A DNA stretch of 64,000 nucleotides, from NCBI RefSeq assembly GCF_047495875.1, contig NC_092497.1, positions 29,021,889 through 29,085,888 on the forward strand. The letters run 5' to 3'. Source of the stretch: Pithys albifrons albifrons. Its lineage: Eukaryota; Chordata; Aves; Passeriformes; Thamnophilidae. The position numbers and the translations under genes are program-made. This document shows positions 42,201 to 53,026 of the stretch, in pieces (positions within the stretch are counted from its first letter, which is position 1; each line of letters begins with the position of its first letter). The notes beneath the pieces were generated by a model. The model searched no databases. It saw nothing but the letters and a program-made list of their open reading frames with translations, and was not told the DNA's origin.

Positions 42201-42904
42201 GTCTGCATAGCTTTGCACATTGTGGCATCATTTATAGCCTTAGTCATAAGTGCTTATAAAAGGCTCTTCCTCATCGGAGCTTTCTTTCCATAATTATGTA
42301 CAGAACTTCAGGCACTTACACAGGTGTAAATGACCATAGAGAGGCCTAATAGTACTTTATCATAAAGCATTGGACACTGAAGTCTTTTTCTCTCACAATT
42401 ACTACAAAAAATCTCTTGTGTTTATTTGGTCTTAAGAACAGAGGAAAACTTGGGAACTCCCAAAAGCCAAGGAGCTATTAAAAAACCCTCTCTACCTACA
42501 TTAGTGATGCTTGATGTGTATTAAAGCAGCATGAGCTCCTCTCATTTTACCATGCCTTTGACCTCACAAGGCTGTTTTACCAGACAGGGAATTAGTAGAA
42601 AGTCAACATGTCATAGTCTGACCCTGAGGCAACAGCCAGAGTAGGTTATCACAAGAATCATTATAGCCTTAAAAATGGAATCCTCAATTGGCCAGTTAAG
42701 CCTGTTTCAAGCTGTCAGAATGATGCAAAGCAGCAGCATCAGGTCAGGGAAGACACTTTCAGGTTTTAGAGTAAAAAATGAATAGTAGTCCTTTGGTAAA
42801 GAATGTTAAGATTTACCAGGCAAAGTCCTAGATCTGTGTGCTTTTGGATTTTTTGTAGAGAGCTGTTAGCATTCATAAATAAATTCATCACACAAACAGT
42901 AACT
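39263..42904. other. No gene seen
   Basis: Unique AT-rich sequence; nothing recognisable. Confidence 0.55.
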
Positions 42905-43012
42905 CAAACCCCCACCACCCCAAAAAATAAAACAAAACCCCCTCCCACAAACAAACACCACAAAGCAAACAGAGAAAACCCACTCCAACCAATAAAGAAT
43001 CAAACAAAAACA
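42905..43012. repeat. (CAAA/CCCA)n low-complexity tract
   Basis: A+C-only stretch with CCCCCACCACCCC and CAAACAAACACC units. Confidence 0.85.
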
Positions 43013-44515
43013 TGAGTCTTGGGCATTTTGCATTCCCAATTAGGACTAGCCTTACATACAGCTACTAGGCTGTCTTCTCTCAGACCAAAGCATACCACTT
43101 TATCCAACCCACATTTGCTTTCCAGATCATGTCCCATGTAAGTTATTTTAAGACATGCAAAATCCAGGATGGGAAGATTTCATTCCAAAGAAAACAACTC
43201 TCTTATTTTTTAAACTAGATTAAACTCACTGAACTGTGTATGTTGAAATAATAAGAAAGGAACTTGTAGAAACTGTGTAATTCCAGGAGGTTGATGACAT
43301 TAACCACTGCTATTTGGCTCAGATTGCTCCACATATTTAAATGGGTATATTTTATCTACCACTTCATTCTTTCTCCCTGTATATTCAGCTGTAATTGACC
43401 TATCTTTCAAGATATACCTCAGGTAGTTGTGATTGTTGTGCTACAAGGAGCTAGGGAAACATCTTCATCTTTAAAAGCTGTTACAGGTTTTTGCAGGTGT
43501 GTTTGAGACTAACATAGCACAAATGAAGTTGTCTAGTAAAAGAGTTAGACAATATGCACCACATGCACAGAGGGGCAATTAGCACAAATGGGAATAACCT
43601 ATGATAGCAGCAAAATAAACATAGCTCTTTCGCACAGAATCTGAAATCCCAATTACATAGCAGAACACAGATGTTAATCCTATAAAATAAGTACAACTGG
43701 CACCTTTGGGTTATGATTAAATCCTGCAGGCACTGAACAAAATGTATACCTTTTCCCTCTAGAACACATTTTCATTTTTGCTTGGAAGAACAAATTCTTT
43801 TGCACTCAATTTCCATCATAAGTATTTATATAAAGAAAATTTTATCTAGTATAATTCATTCTCTATCTTATAACATGCAAGAATCTCCTTTCCCTCTCAA
43901 GAGAGGGTTAGCAAAACTGAGATCAATGTTTCTGACAATATAATCATCCAAGTCAGGATTTCCCAGGAGTGCAATTAGTCTTCCTTTTTTTATCCTCATG
44001 TATAAGACCTTATTTCCTTGTCCCTGGCTAACTCCAGACCATTTCAACAAAATATCCCTCAACACAGCCCCTGAAACAAGACCAACTCTTCAAGATGTCT
44101 CTGAAGATGCTAAATTATACTCAAAACTCATTCTCTGAAAGTGTCTTCTTGATGTATTCCACCTCCAGAAAGTGACCATAGAAATAACAAAAGCATTTTA
44201 GATCATCATGCATGCATCTTCTTGAGGTGGGTATTGGGACTACACAATAATGGAATCACACTACATGAAACACTGGGTGTCTACTTTGCTGTGCATAGAA
44301 ATATATCTTCTGTTGCAGAGTAATGAGGTCTAACCTTATGGGGTATTCCACATATGTATTTTTAAGAAGAAAAACATTGAATTGCTATGAGTTCAAAGGA
44401 TAAGGTAAAGCATTTGACATGTAACACTAACAAGAAATCTGAGCTTTTTTATTCCTGTCAACTATACCGCACAAAGACCAAGAAAACATAAAAGTGTGCT
44501 GTGCAGAAAACTATT
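43013..44515. other. No gene seen
   Basis: Unique AT-rich sequence; nothing recognisable. Confidence 0.55.
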
Positions 44516-44680
44516 GTTTTTTATTTCTGGGTCGGTTTTTTGTTTGTTTTTTATTATTGGAGTTTTTTGGAGGTGGCGTTGGTGGAGTTTTTCTTTTTCT
44601 TTTTTTTTTTTTTGTTTTTAAGTTGTTGTTTTAGGGGGGGTTGTGCTGGTTTGTGTTTGGTTTTGGTTGGGTTTTTTTAA
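44516..44680. repeat. (GTTT)n low-complexity tract
   Basis: G+T-rich stretch with TTTTTTTGTTTTT and GGTTTTGGTTGGG units. Confidence 0.85.
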
Positions 44681-45869
44681 ATCTAATTAATATTAAGTTT
44701 CCCTGCCATTTTTGAGACTGATTTTCACAGTGGGGTTACTGTTTAGACCCAGTGCTCCAGTCTTTAAAAACTCATATCCCTTATATTTAGTGGGATTTAT
44801 AAGATCTCTGAAATTCAGATCTTTCATGTAATGTTTATGCATCTAACAACACAAGAGAACTTCAATTCTCATTTGAAAAACAAACTGGTAAACACTGCTA
44901 ATGCAAAACATTCATGTACTGAACAGAGGTGTTTGGGACATGTATTTTGTTTCTGTGCTTTGTGAGCCTTTTATCTCTAACACTTAAAATCTGTCACACA
45001 GCTCCATGAATGAACCTCATTGATCCAATTCTACCTGTACAGCATGCAGAATCAGGAGGCTTAGACAAGGAGACAGTAAATCAACAAGTGAAGATCTAAA
45101 CCAAAGACCTCAAAAGATGCAGAAACAGGTGTTTCGTGAGCAAGTGCTGTCTGCAGGTGAATGTTGGGTCCCAGTGAAAGTAGTGCTGAAAGGGTGAAGC
45201 TGCTCAGACATCATCCTACTGGAAGAAAAGGAAAGCATATAAAATAACATTTTATGCTCTTTCTGCAGTAGCTCTTTGGACCTTATGCAAAAATGAACAT
45301 GATTTTTGGAGTTACAAGGACAGTAAGCAAAAGGGCAAGTTGGCTTCAGGCATGCAGCAGGACATATTTCTGTGAAAATGTATCAATAACTTTCTTACTG
45401 GAGTATGTACAAACTCTTCAAGACCCAGAAGATACCTTTCAATGGAAGAGAAAGGTGAAGATTCTCATACAGCGCAGTGGACATATGGTGCTCCCTCACT
45501 GCTGATGGGAGCTGCAGGCACACAACTATCTGGAGAACAGACCTCCTGAGAACTTTTGGGGCTTTCTGAGCCACCCTGGGAGCAGTCAGACTTAGTTACA
45601 GGGGCATGTTTTTCTTGTTTTTTTGGATGTGTATATTGGATAAAGATTGTCCTTACTTGATTTCAAGGACTTGTGACACAAAGACTTTGCAAGTGCAAGA
45701 ACCAATAGGTCTTCATGTCAAAGGCTGGGTAAACATCTTTCTCCAGTGACATCTAATACACTGTACATTCAGTCCAAACAACCAGCTTAGCCCACTCTTT
45801 CTGCTGAGAAGAATCCTTAGCTAAGATTGGGAATCTAATTTTCTTTCTCATCCTGCCAGAATCCTATGA
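44681..45869. other. No gene seen
   Basis: Unique sequence; the open frame at 45293-45505 shows no recognisable domain. Confidence 0.55.
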
Positions 45870-46380
45870 GAATAATAGAATAGTTTGTATTGGAAGGGAC
45901 TTTTTCAAGGCTGAGTAGTTCAAGAGCCTGCCAAGGGCAGGGATATTTTCCATTAGATCAGGTTGCTCAGATCCCCATCCAACTGGCCTAGAACACTTTC
46001 GGCTTTTTTGCCAATGTTTCACCACCCTTATTGTAAAAAACTTCTTCCTTGCACCTATTCCAAATTGACACTCCTACAAACCATTAGACCTTGTTCTATC
46101 ACAACAGACCCTGCAAAATTTTGTCTCCATCTTTCATGTAGGCCCCTCTTAGGCCCCTTGGACACATTCCTTGAGCTCATCCAGGTCCTTCTGAATGATA
46201 CCCTATTCTTGAAGTATGTCAGCTGCACCACTCAGTGTGGTGTCATCTGCAAACACCCTGCAAATACCCTCCATCCCTTTTTCCTTGTAGTTGATGAAGA
46301 TATTAAATTAGATAGCTCAGTTTAGGACCACACAACAGAGCTCATGAAAGGGTCTAGTATTTGGGTAATTCATCTTCTAG
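45870..46380 (-). mobile_element. CR1 LINE 3' fragment
   Basis: Reverse-complement CR1: 'attggaagggac', 'attagatcaggttgctcag', 'ccaactggcctagaacact', then further upstream 'ggtgtcatctgcaaac' from the end of the ORF2 region. A plus-strand open frame across it (45963-46325) is antisense to the LINE and not a gene. The left end is sharp, the right end approximate. Confidence 0.85.
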
Positions 46381-46805
46381 TCACAAATGTATGAGATACC
46401 TCTTTGGAGACCTGACTTCCAAATGAGGAAGGAAACCACTAAGTAAGCTCAAAAACCATAGTTGTAGGCACCTATGAAGTTTTTGCCTGAAACCTATATT
46501 CTTAAGGTGTCTCAGTCTGAACTGGATTAGAGCTGTTTTTTTCTGAACTGATGCCCTGAAGCAGTGCCTATGCTATTAATCAGCTGTGACTGTAACATAG
46601 AACCAAGATGGAAACTGTGATGAAGCAGTGGAAAATTAGGACTTTCGACTAACTTTATACTTAACAATTATTTAAAGCTGCATGAGGATGCAGGACTCTG
46701 AGTCATGCACCTGGGTCCCACAAACTAGGAGCAACACAAATATGCAACCATCTACAAATCCTTGTAGTTTTGTGCTTCTTATTATCTATTTTTTGTAATT
46801 AGAAA
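46381..46805. other. No gene seen
   Basis: Short unique spacer between CR1 copies; possibly old CR1 remnants at its left end. Confidence 0.5.
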
Positions 46806-47057
46806 ATCACAGAATCATTTAGGTTTGGAAAAGCTCTTTAAGATCAAATTCAACCCTTAACCCAACACTTCCACCATTAAACCATGTCCCCAAGTGCCAC
46901 ATCAACACATCTTTCAAATACCTCCAGGGATGGTGACTCCACCACTGCTCTGGGCAGCTTGTTCCAAGGCTTGACAATAATTTTGGTGAAGACATTTTTC
47001 ATAATATCCCATCTAAACCACCCCTGGAACAACTTAAGGCTATCTCCTCTTGCTGTG
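46806..47057 (-). mobile_element. CR1 LINE 3' fragment (first of an abutting pair)
   Basis: Begins TCACAGAATCATTTAGGTTT (CR1 3' terminus reversed) and runs through 'gatggtgactccaccactg', 'gggcagcttgttcca' to 'ctatctcctcttgctgtg', where it stops exactly at the start of the next copy. Confidence 0.9.
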
Positions 47058-47875
47058 GAATCATAGAATGGCCGGGGTTGGAAGGGACCTTAAAGATCAT
47101 TTAGTTCCTACTCCACTACTGTGTGGCAGAGACACCTTCCACTAGACCAAATTGCTCAAAAGGCCCAGCAGCCTGGCACTGAAAAATCCCAGCAACAGGG
47201 CAATCCTGTGGGATGTCCTATTACCTGTTACTTAGGAGAACAGACCAACCCCTCTCAGTCTGTTAGCTTCTGTCAGAGAGTTGTAGAGAACACTGAGGCT
47301 AGAGTTCCATAATTCTTTCACAAGCTCTGCAACCCTTCTCTGGACAGGCTCCAGCACTTCAATGTCTTTCTTGTCATGAGGTGCCCAAAACTGAACCCAT
47401 AATTTGAGATGTGACCTCAGTGGTGCTGAATATAGGGAGTCAAAAACTGTCTTGATTCTGCTGGCCACATGATTGCTGATACAAGTCAGGATGACATTGA
47501 TTTTTTTGGTTGCCTCAACAATTATTGGCTCATGGTCAGCTGCTGTCAGCTAGTGTACTGACGTTCTTTTCTGGTGGGCAGCTTTTCAGCCAGTCTTCTC
47601 CCAGCCTGCAGCACTTCCTAGGGTTGGTGTGACCTAAATGCAGGACCTATTATGGAGCCTTGTGGAATCCCATACCTTTGGCCTTGGCCCATAAACCATC
47701 CTGTCCATATTCCTTTGCAGAGGTTTCTTACCATCCAACAGACCAACACTCCCACTCAATTTGGTGTAGTCTGCAAGTTGGCTGAGAGTGCACTGGATTC
47801 TCTCATCCACATTGCAAATAAAAATGCAAAGCAGAACTGGATTTATGGTCAATAAAGGGTTCCAGGGTTTCACAA
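47058..47875 (-). mobile_element. CR1 LINE 3' fragment (second of an abutting pair)
   Basis: Starts GAATCATAGAATGGCCGGGG, a CR1 terminus reversed, and continues for about 800 bp with 'ctggacaggctccagcact', 'gaggtgcccaaaactgaac' and 'gtagtctgcaagttggctga', covering the 3' UTR and the C-terminal ORF2 coding part. Frames are broken. It shares orientation with the preceding copy and joins it head to tail without a spacer. Confidence 0.9.
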
Positions 47876-48737
47876 AATTAGATCTCTCCAAATATTAAAA
47901 TTTTCAGCAATTTGCATTTGTAGGATTTGGCCTCCTGTTGTTTTTGATTTATTCACATTCTTTTCAGTTTTTCCTTGTATTGTCTTGCTGGAGTCTAGTC
48001 TTTAGGCTATTTGATGTTTAGTTTTAGTCTTGTGTTTCACTGGGGCTATTCAGGTTCAGGAACAAATAAACTAATTATCAACAAGGAAGCACGTTGCACT
48101 GCAAACGGACAGGTATTCATTTTCAGAATTTAAGACTTCATGAGAATGATGTGCCTCTCTTCCAGTGATGATGCAGATATGCTGTGAAGGTCAGGATTCT
48201 TGCTGCTCAAAGCCAAGACAAAGTGGTGTGCAAAAAGGTACCTAACCCTTGAACCATGAAATGAACACATCAGCACAAAATGATGAAACACAGGTGCTTC
48301 TTCTCAATGTGATGCATTGGTGAAAGAGAGAGCTTCAGTAGCCTTCAGACCTTTGCTCTCACCTGTGCAATGATCTGGACTTTATACTCAAGGAAGACTT
48401 GTAAACATTTTAAGAATAATGTTTTGTTGAGACCTTCTGGAGCTTTTCCCTTGCAATGACATCCTTACTTGCATAAGCAGCCAGAAAGGGATGAAGAAGC
48501 ATGATGGGAACCTGTTTTGTTGTTAGCTCTTTCTTTGCTTTTCTTTTTCAAAATATATTCTGAAGAATGACAGAAGCATCATAATATGAGATCATTATTG
48601 AAGATATCCTCCCTTATTTGCAGTTCCTGGAGTGGAATCAAGGGCATTGGCAGGCTACACTGGCTTAAAACTCTGCAATTTGACAGGTAAAGATTTTCTT
48701 GAGAGAGTTTTAATTTTTTTTCTGCATCCTTTACATA
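47876..48737. other. No gene seen
   Basis: Unique AT-rich sequence; nothing recognisable. Confidence 0.55.
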
Positions 48738-48834
48738 AAGGAAGGGAGGGAGGGAGGGAGGGGGGGAGGGAGGGAGGGAGGAGGGAGGGAGGGAGGGAGG
48801 GAGGGAGGGAGGGAGGGAGGGAGAAGGAGAGGAG
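48738..48834. repeat. (GGGA)n microsatellite
   Basis: About 97 bp of GGGA units with one GGGGGG and one GGA interruption. All-purine on the plus strand, able in principle to form G-quadruplex or triplex structures. Confidence 0.95.
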
Positions 48835-49303
48835 ATGAAAGAAAGAGAAAGTTATGCCTTACCCAAAAAATCACAACAGCACCGTGGTTTTGTGAGGGAA
48901 TTCCACCCTTCAAACACCATTCATTTGAACTCATAGGTTAACACAACATCTATAAAAATAGGGGATTTTTAGGTCACACAGGAAAGAAACTAAAGACTAA
49001 TAAAAGGTAGGAAAAGGAATGACAGCTGTTAAGTTGGAACAAAACCAGAAACAATTCCACCACATAAATGAAAGAAATTACAATAGAAAATGTATCATAT
49101 GGAATAGCAAAGAAGACAGTATAATGATTTACTGAAACTCCTGTGGCTCATACTTTAGAGTAACAACATGACATTTGGGAAAAAGAGCATGCCCTGTGCA
49201 TGAACCTTTACCCCACATCTCAGAATCTGCCTTCAGTAAAACAGTTTCCATTCATACATACACAAGTAAAGGTTTGGATTTAGCTCGGCCAAGAATTGGT
49301 AGT
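48835..49303. other. No gene seen
   Basis: AT-rich flank of the decayed ERV; nothing recognisable. Confidence 0.55.
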
Positions 49304-49616
49304 TGTCTTGGGTTGAGCTGGCAAAACACCAGCTGTCCAGGACAGAGTGAAAAGGGTTCCTCCTCCCCCCAACCAGCTAAGGGAAAAAGAAGAGGGAGAG
49401 GGAAAAACAACTTTCAAACCAGGTTTATGCTGAAACTAACTACATGTATTTATACAGAAGAGAGAAAATTAAGAGAAAACTACAATATAACACACACTTA
49501 CACAAGTGTAATACTGGAATACAGTATTATTGGCTAGAAGAAGTCAGCTGACAATTTCAGGCCTGGTTTGAACTTTAAAGCCTAACTTCTTGGCCTACTT
49601 GGTTAAACCCATAACA
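49304..49616 (-). repeat. 3' LTR of decayed ERV (internally deleted)
   Basis: Plus-strand reading TGTCTTGGGTTGAGCTGGCA to GGTTAAACCCATAACA (TG...CA ends). It matches the 5' LTR at both ends but lacks the region corresponding to about 51188-51476. The break lies where 'cacacttacacaagt' passes directly to 'ggaatacagtattattggc'. Confidence 0.88.
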
Positions 49617-49634
49617 TATTCCACCCCTTATTCC
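49617..49634 (-). promoter_or_regulatory. Polypurine tract of decayed ERV
   Basis: Minus strand GGAATAAGGGGTGGAATA immediately before the 3' LTR, where plus-strand DNA priming would occur. The core GGGGTGGA is shared with the main ERV. Confidence 0.7.
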
Positions 49635-49907
49635 ATACCATATTACATCACTCATATCTTACATCTATCTATTCCCGTGCTTAAACAGTCCTTGTTCTTT
49701 CCAGGGCCATCTTCCACCCCTCCATATTGTAGGCAATAGTCCATTAGGATGGGGTAGGTACTTCAGGCAGGAAAAACAGTTCATCATTGGACACTAACAC
49801 CAGTTCAGCTCAGGTCTTCTTCATCTGATGGTTCATGTGCTACAACACAAAACTCAAAATGCAAGTTACCTTTTTTCTGAAGGTTAAATGCCCTTGAGGT
49901 GCACATT

Positions 49908-50083
49908 GGGATTATCCCATCCCCTTTCCAGGGTCACTATACCCTCATTAGGGTCTCCATCCCCACACTGGGGTTACTGGCCCCACACTGGGGTCTCCAT
50001 CCCCTTCTCAGGGGTCTCCATCCCCTTTTCAGGGGTTTCTATCTCCACGCTGGGGTCACTATCCCCTTCTCAGGGGTTTCACA
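49908..50083 (-). repeat. 20-21 bp minisatellite inside the decayed ERV
   Basis: About 8.5 copies of a unit like GGGGTCTCCATCCCCTTCTCA, varying between 20 and 21 bp. It sits where the main ERV has the integrase C-terminal coding region (homology resumes at 50089 with the equivalent of 54556). The main ERV has no such array. The open frames across it reflect the repeat. Confidence 0.9.
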
Positions 50084-50488
50084 ATAGCGGATAACCTGGG
50101 AAATAATGTCCATGGTTAAATCCACCCCTCGGCCTCGTCCACCTGCAGGTGGCCTGAGGCATCATGGGCCCATTGAGCCAGGAACAACCCTCCCTTATGC
50201 TTGTCCAGGTGTGATGTTCCTTATTAGCTCGACCTTTGGGCACATGAACATCCACATGATGAATCTCTACAGATTCTACTCAAGCAGCAGTGTCCTGCCA
50301 CACACCAACAGCCCACATGGGCTTCTTTATGCTTCAAGTAATCTTTTATCAGTCCAGCCACCCTCAGAGGAGCACTGACTGTCATCTGCAAGTCAGTGTA
50401 GAGGTACAGTCTTGACTAGTTTTCTGGTTCAGCAATGTCCAGTAGACTTGGTTGTTCTCCTCCTCCTCTCGGCTGGAGGCAGGGCAGC

Positions 50489-50845
50489 TTAATTGCTGTT
50501 CTTGGCTCTGTTCTGGGATCTCTGCTTCAACATGTGGACAGCTTTTTTACCAGCTTTCTTACGTTTTGATTTCCATACTTGGACTTCAAGCATAGAAGTA
50601 GATGCACTGTCCCACCTCCTCATGTCTTTCCCCTGGTCACACAGGAAGGACGACAGTTCACCATGTGACTCACACTTGGGGTTTGCTCTCTGTTGAGGTG
50701 AGGCAGGAGAGAACGACAGCTTGCTTTGGCTGTAAGGCTTCTCCTTGCAGTGGCTACAGTCACAGCAGGTACGAGTTGATCTGTCTGAACTCACAAAAAC
50801 AGTAAGTACAAGGAATAAAACTAGGATCCAGTAGTAAGAGAACAT
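50489..50845 (-). CDS. Gag-derived mini-ORF of the decayed ERV, 118 aa
   Basis: Open frame starting 107 nt after the primer site. Residues 1-19 are strongly hydrophobic (WILVLFLVLTVFV), like a signal peptide or anchor, followed by a cysteine cluster (CCDCSHC, about 27-33). The middle matches the Gag C-terminal region of the main ERV: DQGKDMRRWD here against HGEDMGRWDG there. The tail is very basic (KSKRKKAGKK). It therefore fuses a gag 5' end to a gag 3' end by internal deletion and ends at TAA. Whether it is expressed is unknown. The stop lies at about the position of the gag/pro amber in relatives, but alignment is ambiguous. Confidence 0.5.
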   Translation of the reverse strand: MFSYYWILVLFLVLTVFVSSDRSTRTCCDCSHCKEKPYSQSKLSFSPASPQQRANPKCESHGELSSFLCDQGKDMRRWDSASTSMLEVQVWKSKRKKAGKKAVHMLKQRSQNRAKNSN

Positions 50846-50952
50846 TGTTTATATTAGATGTACCCAAGCAATGCAGATATCAAGGAATGTTTCTATAACA
50901 ATGTTTCCGGGAGCCCTGCCAGCTTTCTGGGACACTTGCTAGTGTCCTTTAT

Positions 50953-50970
50953 TTCCTGGCCAATGCACCA
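50953..50970 (-). promoter_or_regulatory. Primer binding site, tRNA-Gly(GCC) type
   Basis: Minus strand TGGTGCATTGGCCAGGAA, 6 nt inside the 5' LTR. It is complementary to the 3' end of vertebrate tRNA-Gly(GCC) including CCA, at 17 of 18 positions. A different primer from the main ERV, although their internal regions are related. Confidence 0.82.
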
Positions 50971-50976
50971 TTTATC

Positions 50977-51579
50977 TGTCTTCGGTTGAGCTGGCAAAAT
51001 GCCAGCTGTCCAGGACAGAGAGAAAAGGGTTCCTCCTCCCCCCAACCAGCTAAGGGAAAAAGAAGAGGGAGAGGGGAAAAAAAACCTTCAAACCAGGTTT
51101 ATGCTGAAACTAACTGCATGTATTTATACAAAAAAGAGAAAATTAAGAGAAAACTACAATATAACGCACACTTACACAAGTTATGTATAACAAGAAATAA
51201 TTTCCCACTTCCCAGTAAACACAATTTCTATCATTTTAACTACAAATCATTTTAGATAAGTCAGTTCTTCAGAGACAGACTTAAGCAGAGAGAAAAGCTA
51301 AGAACAAACATTTTACTTCCCTAAGATAACATGATGGTAAGTCGATGCTCTGGGCTTGGGCCTCCCCATCCCTCCTGGGACAGCAGAGTGTCTTGCTGGG
51401 ACCACAGCTGTGAAGCAACTGAACTAGTCACACCCACACACCAGCTCTTACCCCTTTTGAGATGATGCAATATGGTATGGAATACAATATTATTGGCTAG
51501 TAGAAGTCAGCTGATAATTTCAGGCCTGGTTTGAACTTTAAAGCCTAACTTCTTGGTCTACTTGGTTAAACCCATAACC
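50977..51579 (-). repeat. 5' LTR of decayed ERV (full length)
   Basis: Plus-strand reading TGTCTTCGGTTGAGCTGGCA to GGTTAAACCCATAACC. Parallel to the 3' LTR but with about 289 extra bases (51188-51476). The LTR starting at 63673 has counterparts of those bases, so the long form is ancestral. The terminal CA has mutated. Confidence 0.85.
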
Positions 51580-52239
51580 CACTGCTACTTTGCCTGTTAC
51601 CCTACTTTTTTGTTTCTCTCTCCCACTTTCTCCTAAATTATGGCCATGTCAATGTCTTTGACAAGACAGTTAGAGTCATTATAAGGAATCTCTGTGTGTT
51701 ACTCTATACATGACAAATAAATAATCAGCTGTAAGCTGTACCAAAAGATGAAAAAAGAAGTCTGTCCCATATATTCATCTCTCCTACAGGGATTCATTTT
51801 TGAAATAAGTTGTATTTTTCACAGCTGCTCTGAAAAGCCAGATCCTGTGAAAGGGGAAGCTGAAAATTATGTGATTAGGAAAAGAAAAAAAAACCAAAAT
51901 GTATCACAATAATTGTCACATTTTGGACCAGGTTCTGGGAAAATCCCTCAAATAGCAGCTGCAAGCCTTGACCTAAACAAAGACTCAGAACCAAATAACA
52001 GAGAGGTGTTGGTTGACACTTTGAACACAGAGGCTTCATCACACTGACAGGATGTGACATAAGGGGAAGTTACAGCAAGCAGCAAGGCAGAAACACTGAA
52101 GAAAACTCATGCAGATATCAACCAACATTTCAAGTAGAAATTGTTAAAAGGTTTACAGTTCCCTGAGTAAGAAAGAAGCTTTTTGGTCCCAAGCTTGTAA
52201 TAAATTATTATTTCAACTACTATATCAAGCTCCAACTAA

Positions 52240-52361
52240 AGAAACAAAACAAAACAAAACAAAAAAAAAAACCAAACCCAAAACCACTCCATCCCCCCCA
52301 AAACCAAACCCAAACAAACAAAAAATCCAACTAACCAACCTACCAAAACACAAAAAAACAC
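52240..52361. repeat. (CAAAA/CCAAA)n low-complexity tract
   Basis: A+C-rich stretch with ACAAAACAAAAC and CCAAACCCAAAC units. Confidence 0.85.
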
Positions 52362-53021
52362 ATAGGAAGGATTTTAGAACTAAGCTGACTTCCTGTCCTA
52401 CACCACTAATTCAAATGTGGCTCTGGAAGGGGATGCTTAGTACTGCATGAGTATTCCAGTCCAAAAAATGAGAAAATTTAATCCTTTTAGAATACATTAA
52501 TCTTCAGCCCAATTCTATGTGACATTGTCAGCAGTTTATTTAAGAGCAGAGCATCACAAATGAAAGATCAATGCAGGAAGTTTCTCTAAAATCTTAGTTT
52601 ATGCTATGAGCATTGTTTAAAATCCACAGTCCAGGCAGAAGGGTGTCTGCCATTAACTGAACCAGGCAACCATTAGAGCAAAAACATAAAACTACACATG
52701 TTCATGACCAAGCTTCAAGTCCTTTACAGAACTTCATAGATTTTCAGAGGAGGGTAATCTACCCAAACCACTGATATTTTTAACTTCACAAACAATGCAT
52801 AGCATTGCCTCCACACCTTTATACACCCACTGATGCACTAAGTCAAAGCTGAGTCTGAAAGAGAGTTCAAAACCAGCCACCACAACAACGCAAACCTAAA
52901 AAACTGACATAAACCTGAATATTATTCCCAATTTTAGGAATCAAGAACTGAAAGTGGGACAAGGATATATGTAACTTACAAAGATGTGTTGTAGAGAGAA
53001 ATTCTTTGGCCCTGGATGTAT

Positions 53022-53026
53022 CAGAC
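53022..53026. other. Target-site duplication, left copy (CAGAC)
   Basis: CAGAC directly precedes the 3' LTR and recurs at 59401-59405 directly after the 5' LTR. A 5-bp duplication is typical of ERVL/class III and differs from the 4 bp of gamma-type and 6 bp of ERVK-type insertions. Confidence 0.92.

Larger units (their letters stand above)
49304..51579 (-). mobile_element. Decayed, internally deleted ERV (minus strand)
   Basis: A 2.3-kb provirus remnant: 3' LTR 49304-49616, internal 49617-50976, 5' LTR 50977-51579. The internal part is a deleted relative of the main ERV. It has the end of pol (near 49888), a minisatellite, an integrase segment (50089-50400, matching about 54556-54955), a 2-kb deletion of RT and protease, and the gag C-terminus with its junction (about 50412-50700). 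A short hydrophobic gag start completes it. The primer site is tRNA-Gly-like and there is no env. LTRs of 313 and 603 bp differ through a deletion in the 3' copy. I could not find a target-site duplication, so the ends may be eroded. Confidence 0.85.
51580..53026. other. No gene seen between the two ERVs
   Basis: Unique AT-rich sequence with a CAAA/CCAA-rich tract at 52240-52361. Confidence 0.55.

Noticed and set aside
45963..46325. 120-codon plus-strand open frame
   Set aside because: It lies antisense inside a CR1 fragment and its content is the reversed LINE 3' region.
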